Position numbers and translations under genes: made by a program. Positions 15,955 to 24,999 of a DNA stretch of 50,394 bases are shown here, in pieces (positions within the stretch are counted from its first letter, which is position 1; each line of letters begins with the position of its first letter). The stretch spans positions 1 through 50,394 of the forward strand of contig CANCXX010000032.1 in NCBI GenBank assembly GCA_947381965.1. The letters are read 5' to 3'. The notes under the pieces are model-generated. The model did no database searches. It was not told the origin of the DNA and worked only from the letters and a program-made list of their open reading frames with translations. The stretch is from an uncultured bacterium. Its GTDB lineage: Bacteria > Bacillota > Clostridia > Lachnospirales > Lachnospiraceae.

Positions 15955-18072
15955 ATGAAAAAATTGTCATCTAAGGGGGAAAAGGGGAAACAAATGTTTG
16001 CACCCCAAGTATTTGCAGGAAAGACAGCGGCTTTTCTGACCATTATTTTAATAGCGGCCACGGTAATTCCCGCTTATGGGGAGGAAGGGAAAATGGCTGA
16101 ATCCTCGTCCAAAACAGTTGTAACAAATATCTATCACAGACATATAGGCAATCCGGGGACTTTGGGAGGCTGCTATAATATTGAAACGGGACATACCCAT
16201 CTGGGAGATCCGGTAAATGGCGGAGGCTGTTATCAGCTTCCGGTTCTTCATGAGCATACCGGAGATGAAAACGGAGGAGGCGGTTGTTACATCTTGCCGG
16301 TTTATCATAAACATAAGGGGGATGAAACCAATGGCGGAGAGTGCTATCAGGAAACAGAGCATCAGCATAGGGACGAATGTTTCCAGTCAGGCAGATGCAC
16401 CAGAACCTTTGTAAAGGGAGAAGAGATACGGATCTACGATGCAGAGTGCTTTGCCCACACACTGTCTCCCCATGTGGAAGCTTATTGTACGATTTATCAC
16501 AGTGAATGTGATTTGGGAGTGCAAAATACGGTTATGGATTATTGCCAGCTTTGTGGGTTTATGCCCCAGGCATCTCATCAATACCAGAAGATAATTTGCG
16601 ATAAAGATACAGACTACATAAGAGTCTGCGGAAAAGAAGAAGATGTGGACATTGACCGTTATGAAGCTTCCTGTGGATTTAGGCCGGGAGACGTGGAATC
16701 CTATGAGCCTTCCTGCGGTATTACCACAGACGGCTATGAGCTGGGATGCGGTATAAGGGAGGATGAGCCTCTGGGCCGGATGATTCTGTCCTGGGAAGCG
16801 GCAGAAGAAGGCGCAAAGGCGGTTATCCGTGTCAGACTGGAGGATTTATCCGGGGGAAAACTGATGCCGGAGGAAAACCCTTATATCTGGCAGGATCAGA
16901 ATGGAAATGGAATTGGCAGCGGCGATAGCCTTGTGGTGGAGGAAAACGGCAGCTATTCCGTTACGGTTAAGCTGAAAAACAAAGATGTGGACGAAGCCGG
17001 ACTGCACAGCAGTATTCTGGTGGATGGGATTTTGAAACAAAACCCTACGGCCACCCCTTCTAAGACGCCGGAAGAGACGCCTTCCTCCAGTCCTTTGACG
17101 ACGCCTTCTCAAGGCCCGGAGGCTGGGGCAAGCGTTAGTCCTTCCGGGACGCCCTCTCAAAGCCCGGAAGCGGGAACCAGCGTCAGTCCTTCAATGATGC
17201 CATCTCAGAGCCCGGAGGCGGGGGCCAGCACCAGCCCGCAGCAGGTTCCCTCCTCCAGCCCTTCGGCCGTTCCTTCTGCCATACCCTCCTCCGTCCCGCA
17301 GGCTTCGCCCACACCTGACGGCACAGGGGAGGGCACTTCTAAGGCAACGCCTCTGGTGACCCCGGAATCTTCAAAGGAGCAGACAGGAGGAGATAATCCT
17401 TCCGATTCGGAGGATGGAAAGGAAACTCTGCATGGAATGTCAGACGGAAACGACAAGAAGAAAGAAGAAGGAGAAAAGGGCACGGAGCAAAAGGACAATT
17501 CCAATAAGAAGGACAGTGGGCAGGATATGGAAAATGGTCGCAGCAGGGATAAAAATGGAACAAAAGAGATAGAAGCCATTACAGCCACCCCTGTTCCCTG
17601 GTCAGATAAACCGATGCAAAAGGAAAGGCAGGAGGTGTCGGCAGCAGAAAACCAGTCGTCTAACCAGTCTGTCCAAAAGGGAGAGCTGAAAAAGGAAATT
17701 GGGATAACCGGTATAATTGGAAGGCTTCTGCATTTGCCTGCAGTTAAAATGATTACCATAACCACCGGTATGCTTCTTCTGGCGACAGGGGTATGGTTCC
17801 TTCTTTTATACATCAGGCGCAGTATAAAGGTTTATAATGATGACGGGGAAGGAAAAATGATTTATCTTGGACGCTGCATAGTCAGACAGAAAGCGGAAGG
17901 AGATGTGATTGTTCTTACAGAGGAAATGCTGGAAAAAGCGTACACCAACAGATATTGCTTAAAGCCGGGGCTTTTTATGTCAGGCAGGAGAGAAGGACAG
18001 GAACTGATTATTTACAGAGGCAGCGAAAAACAGGCTGTTCCTTTTGGAAAGGAAATGATTGTGGTGATATAG
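15955..18072 (+). CDS. Secreted, membrane-anchored Cys/His-repeat protein with Pro/Ser/Thr stalk
   Basis: A 705-residue protein from ATG 15955 (GGAAGG upstream). Residues 1-42 are a signal peptide ending near IPAYG. Residues 60-142 carry four repeats in which an H-x-H pair is followed about 10-12 residues later by GGxCY. Residues 165-226 are rich in Cys, and 225-266 hold three or four copies of a Y-x-x-x-C-G unit. A stalk rich in Ser, Pro and Thr with a SPSxxPSQSPEAG-like period (about 365-450) is followed by an acidic/lysine-rich region. A transmembrane helix (ITTGMLLLATGVWFLLLYI) and a cytoplasmic tail of about 85 residues complete it. No known domain is recognised. The repeats suggest metal or disulfide chemistry at the cell surface. 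Confidence 0.8.
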   Translation: MKKLSSKGEKGKQMFAPQVFAGKTAAFLTIILIAATVIPAYGEEGKMAESSSKTVVTNIYHRHIGNPGTLGGCYNIETGHTHLGDPVNGGGCYQLPVLHEHTGDENGGGGCYILPVYHKHKGDETNGGECYQETEHQHRDECFQSGRCTRTFVKGEEIRIYDAECFAHTLSPHVEAYCTIYHSECDLGVQNTVMDYCQLCGFMPQASHQYQKIICDKDTDYIRVCGKEEDVDIDRYEASCGFRPGDVESYEPSCGITTDGYELGCGIREDEPLGRMILSWEAAEEGAKAVIRVRLEDLSGGKLMPEENPYIWQDQNGNGIGSGDSLVVEENGSYSVTVKLKNKDVDEAGLHSSILVDGILKQNPTATPSKTPEETPSSSPLTTPSQGPEAGASVSPSGTPSQSPEAGTSVSPSMMPSQSPEAGASTSPQQVPSSSPSAVPSAIPSSVPQASPTPDGTGEGTSKATPLVTPESSKEQTGGDNPSDSEDGKETLHGMSDGNDKKKEEGEKGTEQKDNSNKKDSGQDMENGRSRDKNGTKEIEAITATPVPWSDKPMQKERQEVSAAENQSSNQSVQKGELKKEIGITGIIGRLLHLPAVKMITITTGMLLLATGVWFLLLYIRRSIKVYNDDGEGKMIYLGRCIVRQKAEGDVIVLTEEMLEKAYTNRYCLKPGLFMSGRREGQELIIYRGSEKQAVPFGKEMIVVI

Positions 18073-18077
18073 ATTTC

Positions 18078-18106
18078 TTGAAAAAGCCTTGATTTTGGAT
18101 TATGAA
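18078..18106 (+). promoter_or_regulatory. Promoter of the amino-acid ABC transporter
   Basis: TTGAAA (18078-18083), 17 bp, TATGAA (18101-18106), situated 65 bp before the binding-protein start and just after the preceding stop codon. Confidence 0.5.
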
Positions 18107-18170
18107 CGTGATAGACTCGTTAGTGTTTATAAAAACAATTGCATATTTATGCACAAGGAGGAGAAAATTT

Positions 18171-19097
18171 ATGAAAAAATTAGTTGCACTGACATTGGCG
18201 GCAGTGATGACTGTAAGTGTGCTCACTGCCTGCGGAAGCAAAGAGACGGCCGGTTCATCAACACCTGCAGAGGGAACAGAAGCGGATGCGTCCAAAGAAG
18301 GACAGGATGTGTCTAAGGAGGAAGCAGAGCCTGAAGCACAGGAGCCTGCAAAAGAAGAGGAACAGGCTTCAGATACAGAGGGGACTGAAAATGCAGGAGA
18401 AGGATCCGTGTCCGAAGCTTTGGCAGATGGAGTTCTTACCGTTGGAACCAACGCAGAATTCCCGCCTTTTGAGTATGTGGATGACAATGGTGAGCCGGAT
18501 GGGTTTGACATTGCGCTGATTAAAGCAATCGGAGAAAAGCTGGGCGTGGAAGTGAAGGTGGAGAACATGGAATTTGACGCGCTGGTAGCTTCTATTGGCA
18601 GCAAGATTGACGTTGCAATCGCAGGTATGACCGTTACAGAGGAAAGACAGGCAACCGTTGACTTTTCCGATTCTTATTATGACGCGCTGCAGTATGTAAT
18701 TATTCCGGAAGGCGCTGAAATTGCCACAGCAGAAGATCTGGTGGGTAAGACCATAGGCGTTCAGCTGGGAACCACCGGTGATTTTATTGCCACAGATGAT
18801 ATTGAAGGGACCACAGTTTCACAGTATAATAAGGCAGTGGATGCTGTTAATGATCTTATCAATGGAAGAGTTGACTGTGTAATTATTGACAAAAACCCTG
18901 CGCTGGTATTTGAGAGCAAGTTTGAAGGACAGATAAAAGCGCTTGACGGCGCACAGTTTGACTTTGGCGTGGAAAATTACGCAATTGCCCTTCCTAAGGG
19001 AGATGCAGATTTGGCAGAGCAGATTAATACTGCGTTAAAAGATATTAAAGCAGATGGAACCTTTGACGAACTGGTGAAAACCTATATCGAAAACTAG
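18171..19097 (+). CDS. Amino-acid ABC transporter substrate-binding lipoprotein
   Basis: A 308-residue lipoprotein; start ATG 18171 behind AAGGAGGAG. The signal peptide ends in the lipobox LTAC (cysteine about residue 20). An acidic, low-complexity spacer to about residue 80 is followed by an SBP_bac_3 domain: LTVGTNAEFPPFEYVDDNGEPDG, then DVAIAGMTVTEERQATVDFS and the GKTIGVQLGTTGD hinge. These features match polar-amino-acid binding proteins (His/Gln/Cys group); the ligand is not resolved. It is first in the binding protein-permease-ATPase unit, with a terminator-like hairpin before the permease that should leave it most abundant. Confidence 0.92.
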   Translation: MKKLVALTLAAVMTVSVLTACGSKETAGSSTPAEGTEADASKEGQDVSKEEAEPEAQEPAKEEEQASDTEGTENAGEGSVSEALADGVLTVGTNAEFPPFEYVDDNGEPDGFDIALIKAIGEKLGVEVKVENMEFDALVASIGSKIDVAIAGMTVTEERQATVDFSDSYYDALQYVIIPEGAEIATAEDLVGKTIGVQLGTTGDFIATDDIEGTTVSQYNKAVDAVNDLINGRVDCVIIDKNPALVFESKFEGQIKALDGAQFDFGVENYAIALPKGDADLAEQINTALKDIKADGTFDELVKTYIEN

Positions 19098-19109
19098 ATA
19101 AAGCATGTG

Positions 19110-19158
19110 ACCGTCTTCAGACCGGGCGTGCAGCCCGGCCGAAAGGCGGTTTTCTTTT
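19110..19158 (+). terminator. Internal terminator between binding protein and permease
   Basis: ACCGTCTT (19110-19117) pairs with AAGGCGGT (19143-19150) around an inner CCGGGC-GTGCA-GCCCGG hairpin, followed by TTTCTTTT. Partial termination here would favour binding-protein mRNA over permease and ATPase mRNA. Confidence 0.8.
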
Positions 19159-19176
19159 GGGAAAGGGACTTAGGAT

Positions 19177-19878
19177 ATGCAGGCATGGCTTTTAAAGGTA
19201 AGTGAAAAGTTTGAAATGGCGTTTATTACTGGTGACAGGTGGAAGCTTTATTTTAACGGGCTTTTAGTCACCCTGGAAATTGCGTTTTTTGCTGCGGTTT
19301 TAGGACTATTGATAGGAACGGTTGTTGCACTGATGAAGCTGTCCACCAGACGGAATGGAAAGAAAACCATTCTGGCAGTGATAGCAAATGCTTACATAGA
19401 TGTAATCAGGGGAACACCTTCTGTGCTGCAGCTTTTAATTATGTGGTTTATTATTATGAAAAGCTGCAAAAACGGCGTGCTGGTTGCGGTTTTATCTTTT
19501 GGTATCAACAGCGGCGCTTATGTGGCGGAGATTGTGCGGGCAGGGATTCTGGCAGTTGATAAGGGACAGACAGAAGCAGGGCGTTCTCTGGGGCTTTCCA
19601 AATCCCAGACAATGATATATATTGTAATTCCCCAGGCCATTAAGAATGTCCTTCCGCCTATTGGAAATGAATTTATTGTTCTGCTAAAGGAAACGGCAAT
19701 TGTAGGCTATGTGAGTCTGACAGACCTTACCAGAGTGGCGAGTCAGATTTCCTCAAGAACTTATGAGGCATTTATGCCGTTAATCGGTGCCGCAGTGATC
19801 TATTTTGTCATTATAAAAATACTGACAATTCTGCTGGATATACTTGAGAGGAGGCTTCGAAAAAGTGATAATCGTTAA
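19177..19878 (+). CDS. Amino-acid ABC transporter permease
   Basis: A 233-residue HisM/GlnP-type inner-membrane permease with about five helices. The N-terminal [19 protein letters not shown] segment is typical of this group, and the cytoplasmic EAA loop reads [29 protein letters not shown]-like around residues 130-160. It would pair as a homodimer with the downstream ATPase. Its 3' end overlaps the ATPase start by 14 bp. Confidence 0.92.
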   Translation: MQAWLLKVSEKFEMAFITGDRWKLYFNGLLVTLEIAFFAAVLGLLIGTVVALMKLSTRRNGKKTILAVIANAYIDVIRGTPSVLQLLIMWFIIMKSCKNGVLVAVLSFGINSGAYVAEIVRAGILAVDKGQTEAGRSLGLSKSQTMIYIVIPQAIKNVLPPIGNEFIVLLKETAIVGYVSLTDLTRVASQISSRTYEAFMPLIGAAVIYFVIIKILTILLDILERRLRKSDNR

Positions 19879-20587
19879 AGACCTGCATAAAAAATTTGAA
19901 AACAATCATGTGCTCCGGGGAGTGGATTATCATGTGCATCCAGGGGAAAAGATTGTGGTTATCGGACCTTCCGGTTCCGGGAAAAGCACATTTCTCCGGT
20001 GCCTTAACCTTTTGGAAACTCCTACAAGCGGTGAAATCTGGTTTGATGGACAATTAATTACTGACCCCAAGGTGAATATAGATAAAATCAGGGAACATAT
20101 GGGAATGGTGTTTCAGAATTTTAATTTGTTTAACAACCTTTCCATTATGGACAATATTACGTTGGCACCTGTAAAGCTGAAGCTGATGAGCAAAGAGGAA
20201 GCCAGTGAGAATGCTTTAAAGCTTCTTGCAAGGGTAGGACTTAAGGAAAAAGCGGATTCTTATCCAAGCCAGCTTTCCGGCGGACAAAAGCAGCGAATTG
20301 CCATTGTAAGATCCCTTGCCATGAACCCAAGGGTAATGCTTTTTGACGAACCAACTTCCGCCCTTGATCCGGAAATGGTAGGTGAGGTTTTGGATGTTAT
20401 GAAAGAGCTTGCCGACTCTGGTATGACGATGGTGGTAGTAACCCATGAAATGGGATTTGCAAGGGAAGTGGGAACCAAGGTGCTTTTTATGGATGAAGGG
20501 GTAATTATGGAGGAAAATGAACCAATAGAATTTTTCAGCCGCCCCAAATGCGACAGACTGAAAGACTTCCTGTCCAAGGTATTGTAA
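19865..20587 (+). CDS. Amino-acid ABC transporter ATP-binding protein
   Basis: A 240-residue ATPase of the GlnQ/HisP type: Walker [11 protein letters not shown]-loop MVFQNFNLF, signature LSGGQKQR, Walker [15 protein letters not shown] and the H-loop histidine in VTHEMG. I place the start at GTG 19865 with AGGAGG ten bases upstream; the in-frame TTG at 19844 overlaps that site. It completes the importer with the two preceding genes. Confidence 0.93.
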   Translation: MIIVKDLHKKFENNHVLRGVDYHVHPGEKIVVIGPSGSGKSTFLRCLNLLETPTSGEIWFDGQLITDPKVNIDKIREHMGMVFQNFNLFNNLSIMDNITLAPVKLKLMSKEEASENALKLLARVGLKEKADSYPSQLSGGQKQRIAIVRSLAMNPRVMLFDEPTSALDPEMVGEVLDVMKELADSGMTMVVVTHEMGFAREVGTKVLFMDEGVIMEENEPIEFFSRPKCDRLKDFLSKVL

Positions 20588-20621
20588 GAAATGACTTAAA
20601 GTGTGTGTTTAAAAATGTGAT

Positions 20622-20780
20622 ATGGAAAAAGCTTATGAAGTCTGCCATAAGCTTTATATGTCAAAGGGCCATGTTAAACCGCATGGTCTTTTTTATGCGA
20701 AGGCCCGCCTGTGGAAGCATCTGCTGTCGCAGCATGCAGGCCGTGCGGCAAATAAGTGGAGAAAGGCATTCCCTGCTTGA
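20622..20780 (+). CDS. Possible 52-residue basic protein
   Basis: An open frame from ATG 20622 to TGA 20780 encodes a lysine/histidine-rich peptide (starts MEKAYEVCHKLYMSKGH). Codon choice looks like neighbouring genes, and no family is recognised. Against it: there is no convincing ribosome site, and the frame runs through the hairpins at 20628-20655 and 20667-20694, which look like the transporter operon terminator. The two readings exclude each other in practice. Confidence 0.3.
   Translation: MEKAYEVCHKLYMSKGHVKPHGLFYAKARLWKHLLSQHAGRAANKWRKAFPA
20667..20694 (+). terminator. Terminator of the amino-acid transporter operon
   Basis: GGCCATG (20667-20673) pairs with CATGGTC (20682-20688), followed by six T. 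A second perfect hairpin, AAAGCTTATG with CATAAGCTTT (20628-20655), precedes it. Confidence 0.7.
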
Positions 20781-20805
20781 CTGCACGGACGCCCGAAGGA
20801 AGCCG

Positions 20806-22695
20806 TCAGCCTCTGGAAAAGGAACCGGCGGCCGGAGAGGGGCAGGTTAATGGCAGCAGCGCTGTCATCAGGTAAAAGGGCAGGGATAGCACCATAAAAT
20901 ATACATAACGGAATTCCGTTGCAACCGGCGTTGCAATCAGTACCGTAAAAAGGAGCGAAAGGGATGGCAGGTAGAGAATCAGTTTTTGTTTTTCCTGTCG
21001 GATAAAGGCGGCTCCTATGGAGAAAATCAGTACCCAGCATATGGCGCCCATACTCCAGATGATGCCGTAAAGAGGGAGCATTCCCCCAAGCTTTACGGCG
21101 ATTTCCTTGGCTTTTACTACAAGGGGGCCTCGGATAAGAGGCGTGTGGGATACGCCAAGAGAAGTAGCGCTGACGCCTTCCGCGTCTGCCACAGGGTAAA
21201 AGGAATCCGGGTACCAGTAGCCGTAGGTCTGGTGAATGTAGGCAGTCAGGTAATCCCCCGGATAACGAAGCCCAAGCCCGACCCAGAGCTTTAAAAACTC
21301 CTTTTTGTGTTCTTTCAGGTAATCCTGGTTTCCGGCTCTGACCAGTTCCTTGATATTATCGGCGTAATGGAAATCATAGAGCTTTTTAATATAAGTAAGA
21401 TCCACTACCTGCTCTATCAGTTCAAGCTCTTCTTCTGTAAGGGCACGGTCATTGCAGATAACCGCTGTAACCTGCTGGATAGGGATAGAAAGGGATTCAA
21501 CCAGGTCCGGCTGGGTTACATGAAAAGCATTCATAACAGGATATTTTATAATTACTGCAGCGGCAAAAATGCCAAGAAAAACAGGGTACATTGTCCGGGC
21601 TTTTTTTCTGAAATAAATCAAAAGAAAAGGAAGACATAAAAGAAATGCGTACCAGCCATTGGAGCGGAACAGGCACATTGCCAGCCCGGAAACGGCTAAA
21701 ACACATATATTTTTAAAAGGCAGAGCTGGAACGGTTTCTCTGTTTATCAGGCGCAGAAGCGCACAGCAAAACAGAAGGACGAAAGCGGCAAAGGGGATAT
21801 CCTTCCATATGGTTACGGAATAGACGGCGTGATAGGGAACCAGTGCATAAAAAAGGGTGATTAAAAAGCAGACTGCCGGCCTGGTGCGGTATATTTTTAG
21901 GGTATTGATAAAATAGCATATACTTCCGGACAGAAGACACATTTGGAATAAAGTATAAAGGGACAGGGAGACTAACATACTTCCGGTAATTTGAAAGCCG
22001 ATGGTGTATATCAGCTTGATTAAAAGCGTATGTACCCATGGATGATGGTTGCTGTAGGGAATAACATCCAGCACCTGCTCAAACTGGTTAAGGCTGTCAG
22101 GAGTCATAATTCCCGGATACTGGTAAAGAAAATAAGGAATCCAGCAGAGCAGACACAGGAAAAAAGTACAAAGGCCTGTCCGTTTTTTATAAAGGGAAAA
22201 CAGGCGGAAGGATATTTTATGGAAGATGGTTTTTCTGTGGGAAAAGTCTGTTTCAGGGTGGGAGATCCAGACAGAAAGGTCTGTGCCGGTAAAAAGTATG
22301 CGCTCTGTAAGAAAGCTGCCTATGGCTAAGGTGTATAAACAGGCGAGAACATGATAAAAAAGAGCCGTAAATCCAAGGAACACAAATAAGAGAATACTGA
22401 CCCGGAACAAAGAGCTGGTAAGGGTTTCTATATAAAAGGGATAATCCACCGCCATATACAAAATAGAAAAAATAATGGCAACAATAAGAGAAGTGCGGGA
22501 AATCCTTTGCTTTTGTACAGATTCGCAAAGAGTTAACTTGTTATCGGCATAACAGAAAAACAGCAGGCTGAAAAGAAAAAGGATGCCGGTAAGAATATTT
22601 CCCGGTTCCATACGTCCCGCTTTCATAAGCGCCCAGACGGTAAAGAAACTTTGGGCGGCCTTTAAAATAAGCCCGGTAAAGGACATGGTTTTCAT
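20806..22695 (-). CDS. DUF6020 family multi-pass membrane protein
   Basis: A 629-residue polytopic membrane protein (about twelve helices). The central segment YPGIMTPDSLNQFEQ, the HHPWVHTLLIK loop and IWKDIPFAA are typical of DUF6020, a GT-C-like family in Firmicutes. An acidic loop (about 410-480) probably faces outward. AGGAG precedes the ATG. It is divergent from the GT2 gene, 93 bp apart, which suggests a shared role in envelope glycan assembly, but no reaction is established. Confidence 0.75.
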   Translation of the reverse strand: MKTMSFTGLILKAAQSFFTVWALMKAGRMEPGNILTGILFLFSLLFFCYADNKLTLCESVQKQRISRTSLIVAIIFSILYMAVDYPFYIETLTSSLFRVSILLFVFLGFTALFYHVLACLYTLAIGSFLTERILFTGTDLSVWISHPETDFSHRKTIFHKISFRLFSLYKKRTGLCTFFLCLLCWIPYFLYQYPGIMTPDSLNQFEQVLDVIPYSNHHPWVHTLLIKLIYTIGFQITGSMLVSLSLYTLFQMCLLSGSICYFINTLKIYRTRPAVCFLITLFYALVPYHAVYSVTIWKDIPFAAFVLLFCCALLRLINRETVPALPFKNICVLAVSGLAMCLFRSNGWYAFLLCLPFLLIYFRKKARTMYPVFLGIFAAAVIIKYPVMNAFHVTQPDLVESLSIPIQQVTAVICNDRALTEEELELIEQVVDLTYIKKLYDFHYADNIKELVRAGNQDYLKEHKKEFLKLWVGLGLRYPGDYLTAYIHQTYGYWYPDSFYPVADAEGVSATSLGVSHTPLIRGPLVVKAKEIAVKLGGMLPLYGIIWSMGAICWVLIFSIGAAFIRQEKQKLILYLPSLSLLFTVLIATPVATEFRYVYFMVLSLPFYLMTALLPLTCPSPAAGSFSRG

Positions 22696-22788
22696 GGCAA
22701 TTACTCCTGTTCTAAAAAAATATCCTGTGATATACTATAGCAAACGGTTTATATGGATGTCAATAAATATCAGATAGGAGAATATTCC

Positions 22789-23853
22789 ATGGAGCATTAT
22801 TCCAAGGTAACAATCAGCCTTTGCATGATTGTAAAAGATGAAGAAAAGGTTCTGGCCAGATGTCTTGACAGCATCCGGGAGCTGATGGATGAAATTATTA
22901 TTGTGGATACAGGCTCTCATGACAGGACAAAAGAAATTGCGGCGAAGTATACAGATAAGGTTTATGATTTTAAGTGGGTGGGGGATTTCTCCAAGGCCCG
23001 GAATTTTTCCTTTTCCAAGGCCGGATGTGATTATATTTACACAGCAGATGCGGATGAAGTGCTTGATGAAGAGAACAGGGAAAAATTCCGGACCTTAAAA
23101 GAAACTCTTCTGCCGGAAGTGGAAATTGTCCAGATGTATTATGGAAACCAGCTTTCCCATGGAAGTGTTTATAATTATGACAGGGAGCTTCGCCCCAAGT
23201 TGTTTAAGCGGCTGCGCAATTTTTGCTGGATAGAGCCGGTACACGAAACGGTGCGGCTTCTTCCTGTGGTTTTTGACAGCGATATAGAGATCACCCATCT
23301 GCCCCTGAAAAGTCATTCTTCCAGGGATTTGGAGATTTTTGCGAAAATCACAGGTAAAGGGCAGCCTTTGTCGCCACGGCTTTTGAATATGTATGCAAAG
23401 GAATTGTTTATTTCAGGAGGTAAGCGGCAGCTGAAGGAGGCAGAAGCATATTTCACCTCTGTGGCGGAGGGGGAGGAGACGGCGCCGGAGCAGATGAAGG
23501 AAGCGTTATGTGTAGTGGTCCGGGCAGCAAGAATCCGGGGCGATTTCATAAAAATGTACCGTTATGCCATGAAGGATGTGGCCAGTGACGGTGTCAGCGA
23601 GGTATGTTTTGAACTGGGGGAGTATTATATGGGACAAAAAGACTATCAGGAGGCTGCTATCTGGTACTATAATGCGGCTTATGAAACCCAGAGTATTCTG
23701 GATATCCGCTGCTGCTGCCAGTGGCCTCTTAAACGCCTGGCAGAATGCTATGAGATTATGGGATGCAGGGAACAGGCAGATAAATACCGGCAAGAATTAT
23801 ACTTGCAGGCTGGAACAGATGATGTTACTATTAATAGCGGACTAAATTGTTGA
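22789..23853 (+). CDS. Family 2 glycosyltransferase with C-terminal TPR-like region
   Basis: A 354-residue cytosolic protein from ATG 22789 behind AGGAGA; an ATG at 22753 is in frame but lacks a ribosome site. Residues 8 to about 220 are a GT-A fold: SLCMIVKDEEKVLARCLDSI, IIVDTGSHDRTKEIA and the DADEVLD nucleotide/metal motif. The C-terminal part has helical pairs resembling tetratricopeptide repeats (CFELGEYYMGQKDYQEAAIWY). This architecture is common in SunS/WaaE-like transferases. The acceptor is unknown. Confidence 0.85.
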   Translation: MEHYSKVTISLCMIVKDEEKVLARCLDSIRELMDEIIIVDTGSHDRTKEIAAKYTDKVYDFKWVGDFSKARNFSFSKAGCDYIYTADADEVLDEENREKFRTLKETLLPEVEIVQMYYGNQLSHGSVYNYDRELRPKLFKRLRNFCWIEPVHETVRLLPVVFDSDIEITHLPLKSHSSRDLEIFAKITGKGQPLSPRLLNMYAKELFISGGKRQLKEAEAYFTSVAEGEETAPEQMKEALCVVVRAARIRGDFIKMYRYAMKDVASDGVSEVCFELGEYYMGQKDYQEAAIWYYNAAYETQSILDIRCCCQWPLKRLAECYEIMGCREQADKYRQELYLQAGTDDVTINSGLNC

Positions 23854-23931
23854 TTGAGACAGCAGGCATATCCTGGGATATGCAGGATATAAGTATTGAA
23901 AATTGCTTGTGGTAAGCAGAGGGATATAAAA

Positions 23932-24999
23932 ATGAAATGGGAAGAAAATGTGAGAAAGACAGAGCCTTATGTGGCAGGAGAACAGCCGAAAGAAGAGGGG
24001 ATCATTAAACTGAATACCAATGAATGTCCCTATCCTCCCTCCCCAAAAGTCAGAGAGACGTTAGAGAATCTGGATTATGAGGCTTTGCGTCTGTATCCGG
24101 ATATGAACGGGGAAAAGCTTGTGAATGCGCTGGCAGAGTATTACCACATAAGACCCGGACAGATTTTTGCAGGCGTTGGATCGGATGATGTGCTGGCGAT
24201 GTCTTTTATGACCTTTTTTAACGGACAGACGCCCATATTATTTCCGGATATTACTTATTCTTTTTATGATGTGTGGGCGGATGTTTTCCGCATCCCTTAT
24301 AAGACCTGTCCCCTTGACGGGGATTTCCGTATAAAGAAAGAGGATTACTTTATACCAAATGGAGGCATTGTTATTCCGAATCCCAATGCGCCTACCGGTA
24401 TTTTGGAGGACGTGGGCGTGCTGGAAGAGATTGTGGCGGCGAACCCGGACTCTGTGGTGATTATTGATGAGGCTTATGTGGACTTTGGGGGAAAGAGTAT
24501 GCTGCCGCTGATTGACAGATATGAAAATCTGATGGTGGTGCAGACCTTTTCAAAGTCCCGTGCTATGGCGGGAATGCGGATTGGCTTTGCCATGGCAAAT
24601 GAAAAAATCATTGGTTATCTGAAGGATGTAAAGTTTTCCTTTAATTCCTATACGCTGGATATGCCATCTATTCTTACGGGAGCGGCTGCAGTGTCGGATG
24701 ACGCTTATTTTAAGGAAACAGTGGGGAAAATTATCAGAACAAGAGAGCGTGCAAAAGGAGAACTTGCTAAGCTTGGATTTACCTTTACGGACTCTAAGAG
24801 TAATTTTTTGTTTGCATCCCACAAAAAAGTCCCTGCAAAAGAAATTTTTCTTGCGCTTAAGGCAGGCAATATTTTTGTCAGGCATTGGGACAGGCCTGGG
24901 ATAAACAATTATCTGCGCATTACCGTGGGAACAGATGAACAGATGAATGTACTGATTGGATTTTTAAAAAAATATTTAAAGGAGAGAGAAGATGATTAA
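23932..24999 (+). CDS. hisC: Histidinol-phosphate aminotransferase
   Basis: A 355-residue fold-type I PLP aminotransferase starting at ATG 23932 (AGAGGG upstream). Recognisable parts are IIKLNTNECPYPPSP, the NPNAPTG motif, IIDEAYVDF, and the PLP-lysine segment FSKSRAMAGMRIG. It catalyses transamination between histidinol phosphate and imidazole acetol phosphate in histidine synthesis. No other his genes are nearby. It is translationally coupled to popT (8-bp overlap). Broader specificity for aromatic amino acids is possible in orphan copies. Confidence 0.9.
   Translation: MKWEENVRKTEPYVAGEQPKEEGIIKLNTNECPYPPSPKVRETLENLDYEALRLYPDMNGEKLVNALAEYYHIRPGQIFAGVGSDDVLAMSFMTFFNGQTPILFPDITYSFYDVWADVFRIPYKTCPLDGDFRIKKEDYFIPNGGIVIPNPNAPTGILEDVGVLEEIVAANPDSVVIIDEAYVDFGGKSMLPLIDRYENLMVVQTFSKSRAMAGMRIGFAMANEKIIGYLKDVKFSFNSYTLDMPSILTGAAAVSDDAYFKETVGKIIRTRERAKGELAKLGFTFTDSKSNFLFASHKKVPAKEIFLALKAGNIFVRHWDRPGINNYLRITVGTDEQMNVLIGFLKKYLKEREDD

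Noticed and set aside
17041-17330. Repeat array that might suggest a CRISPR
   Set aside because: The periodicity is in coding frame (Ser/Pro/Thr stalk), units vary and there are no unique spacers.
17205-17813. A 202-residue reverse-strand frame opposite the surface protein
   Set aside because: It is a mirror of the Pro/Ser/Thr stalk and lysine-rich region of the forward gene, has Ser/Pro-skewed composition and no ribosome site.
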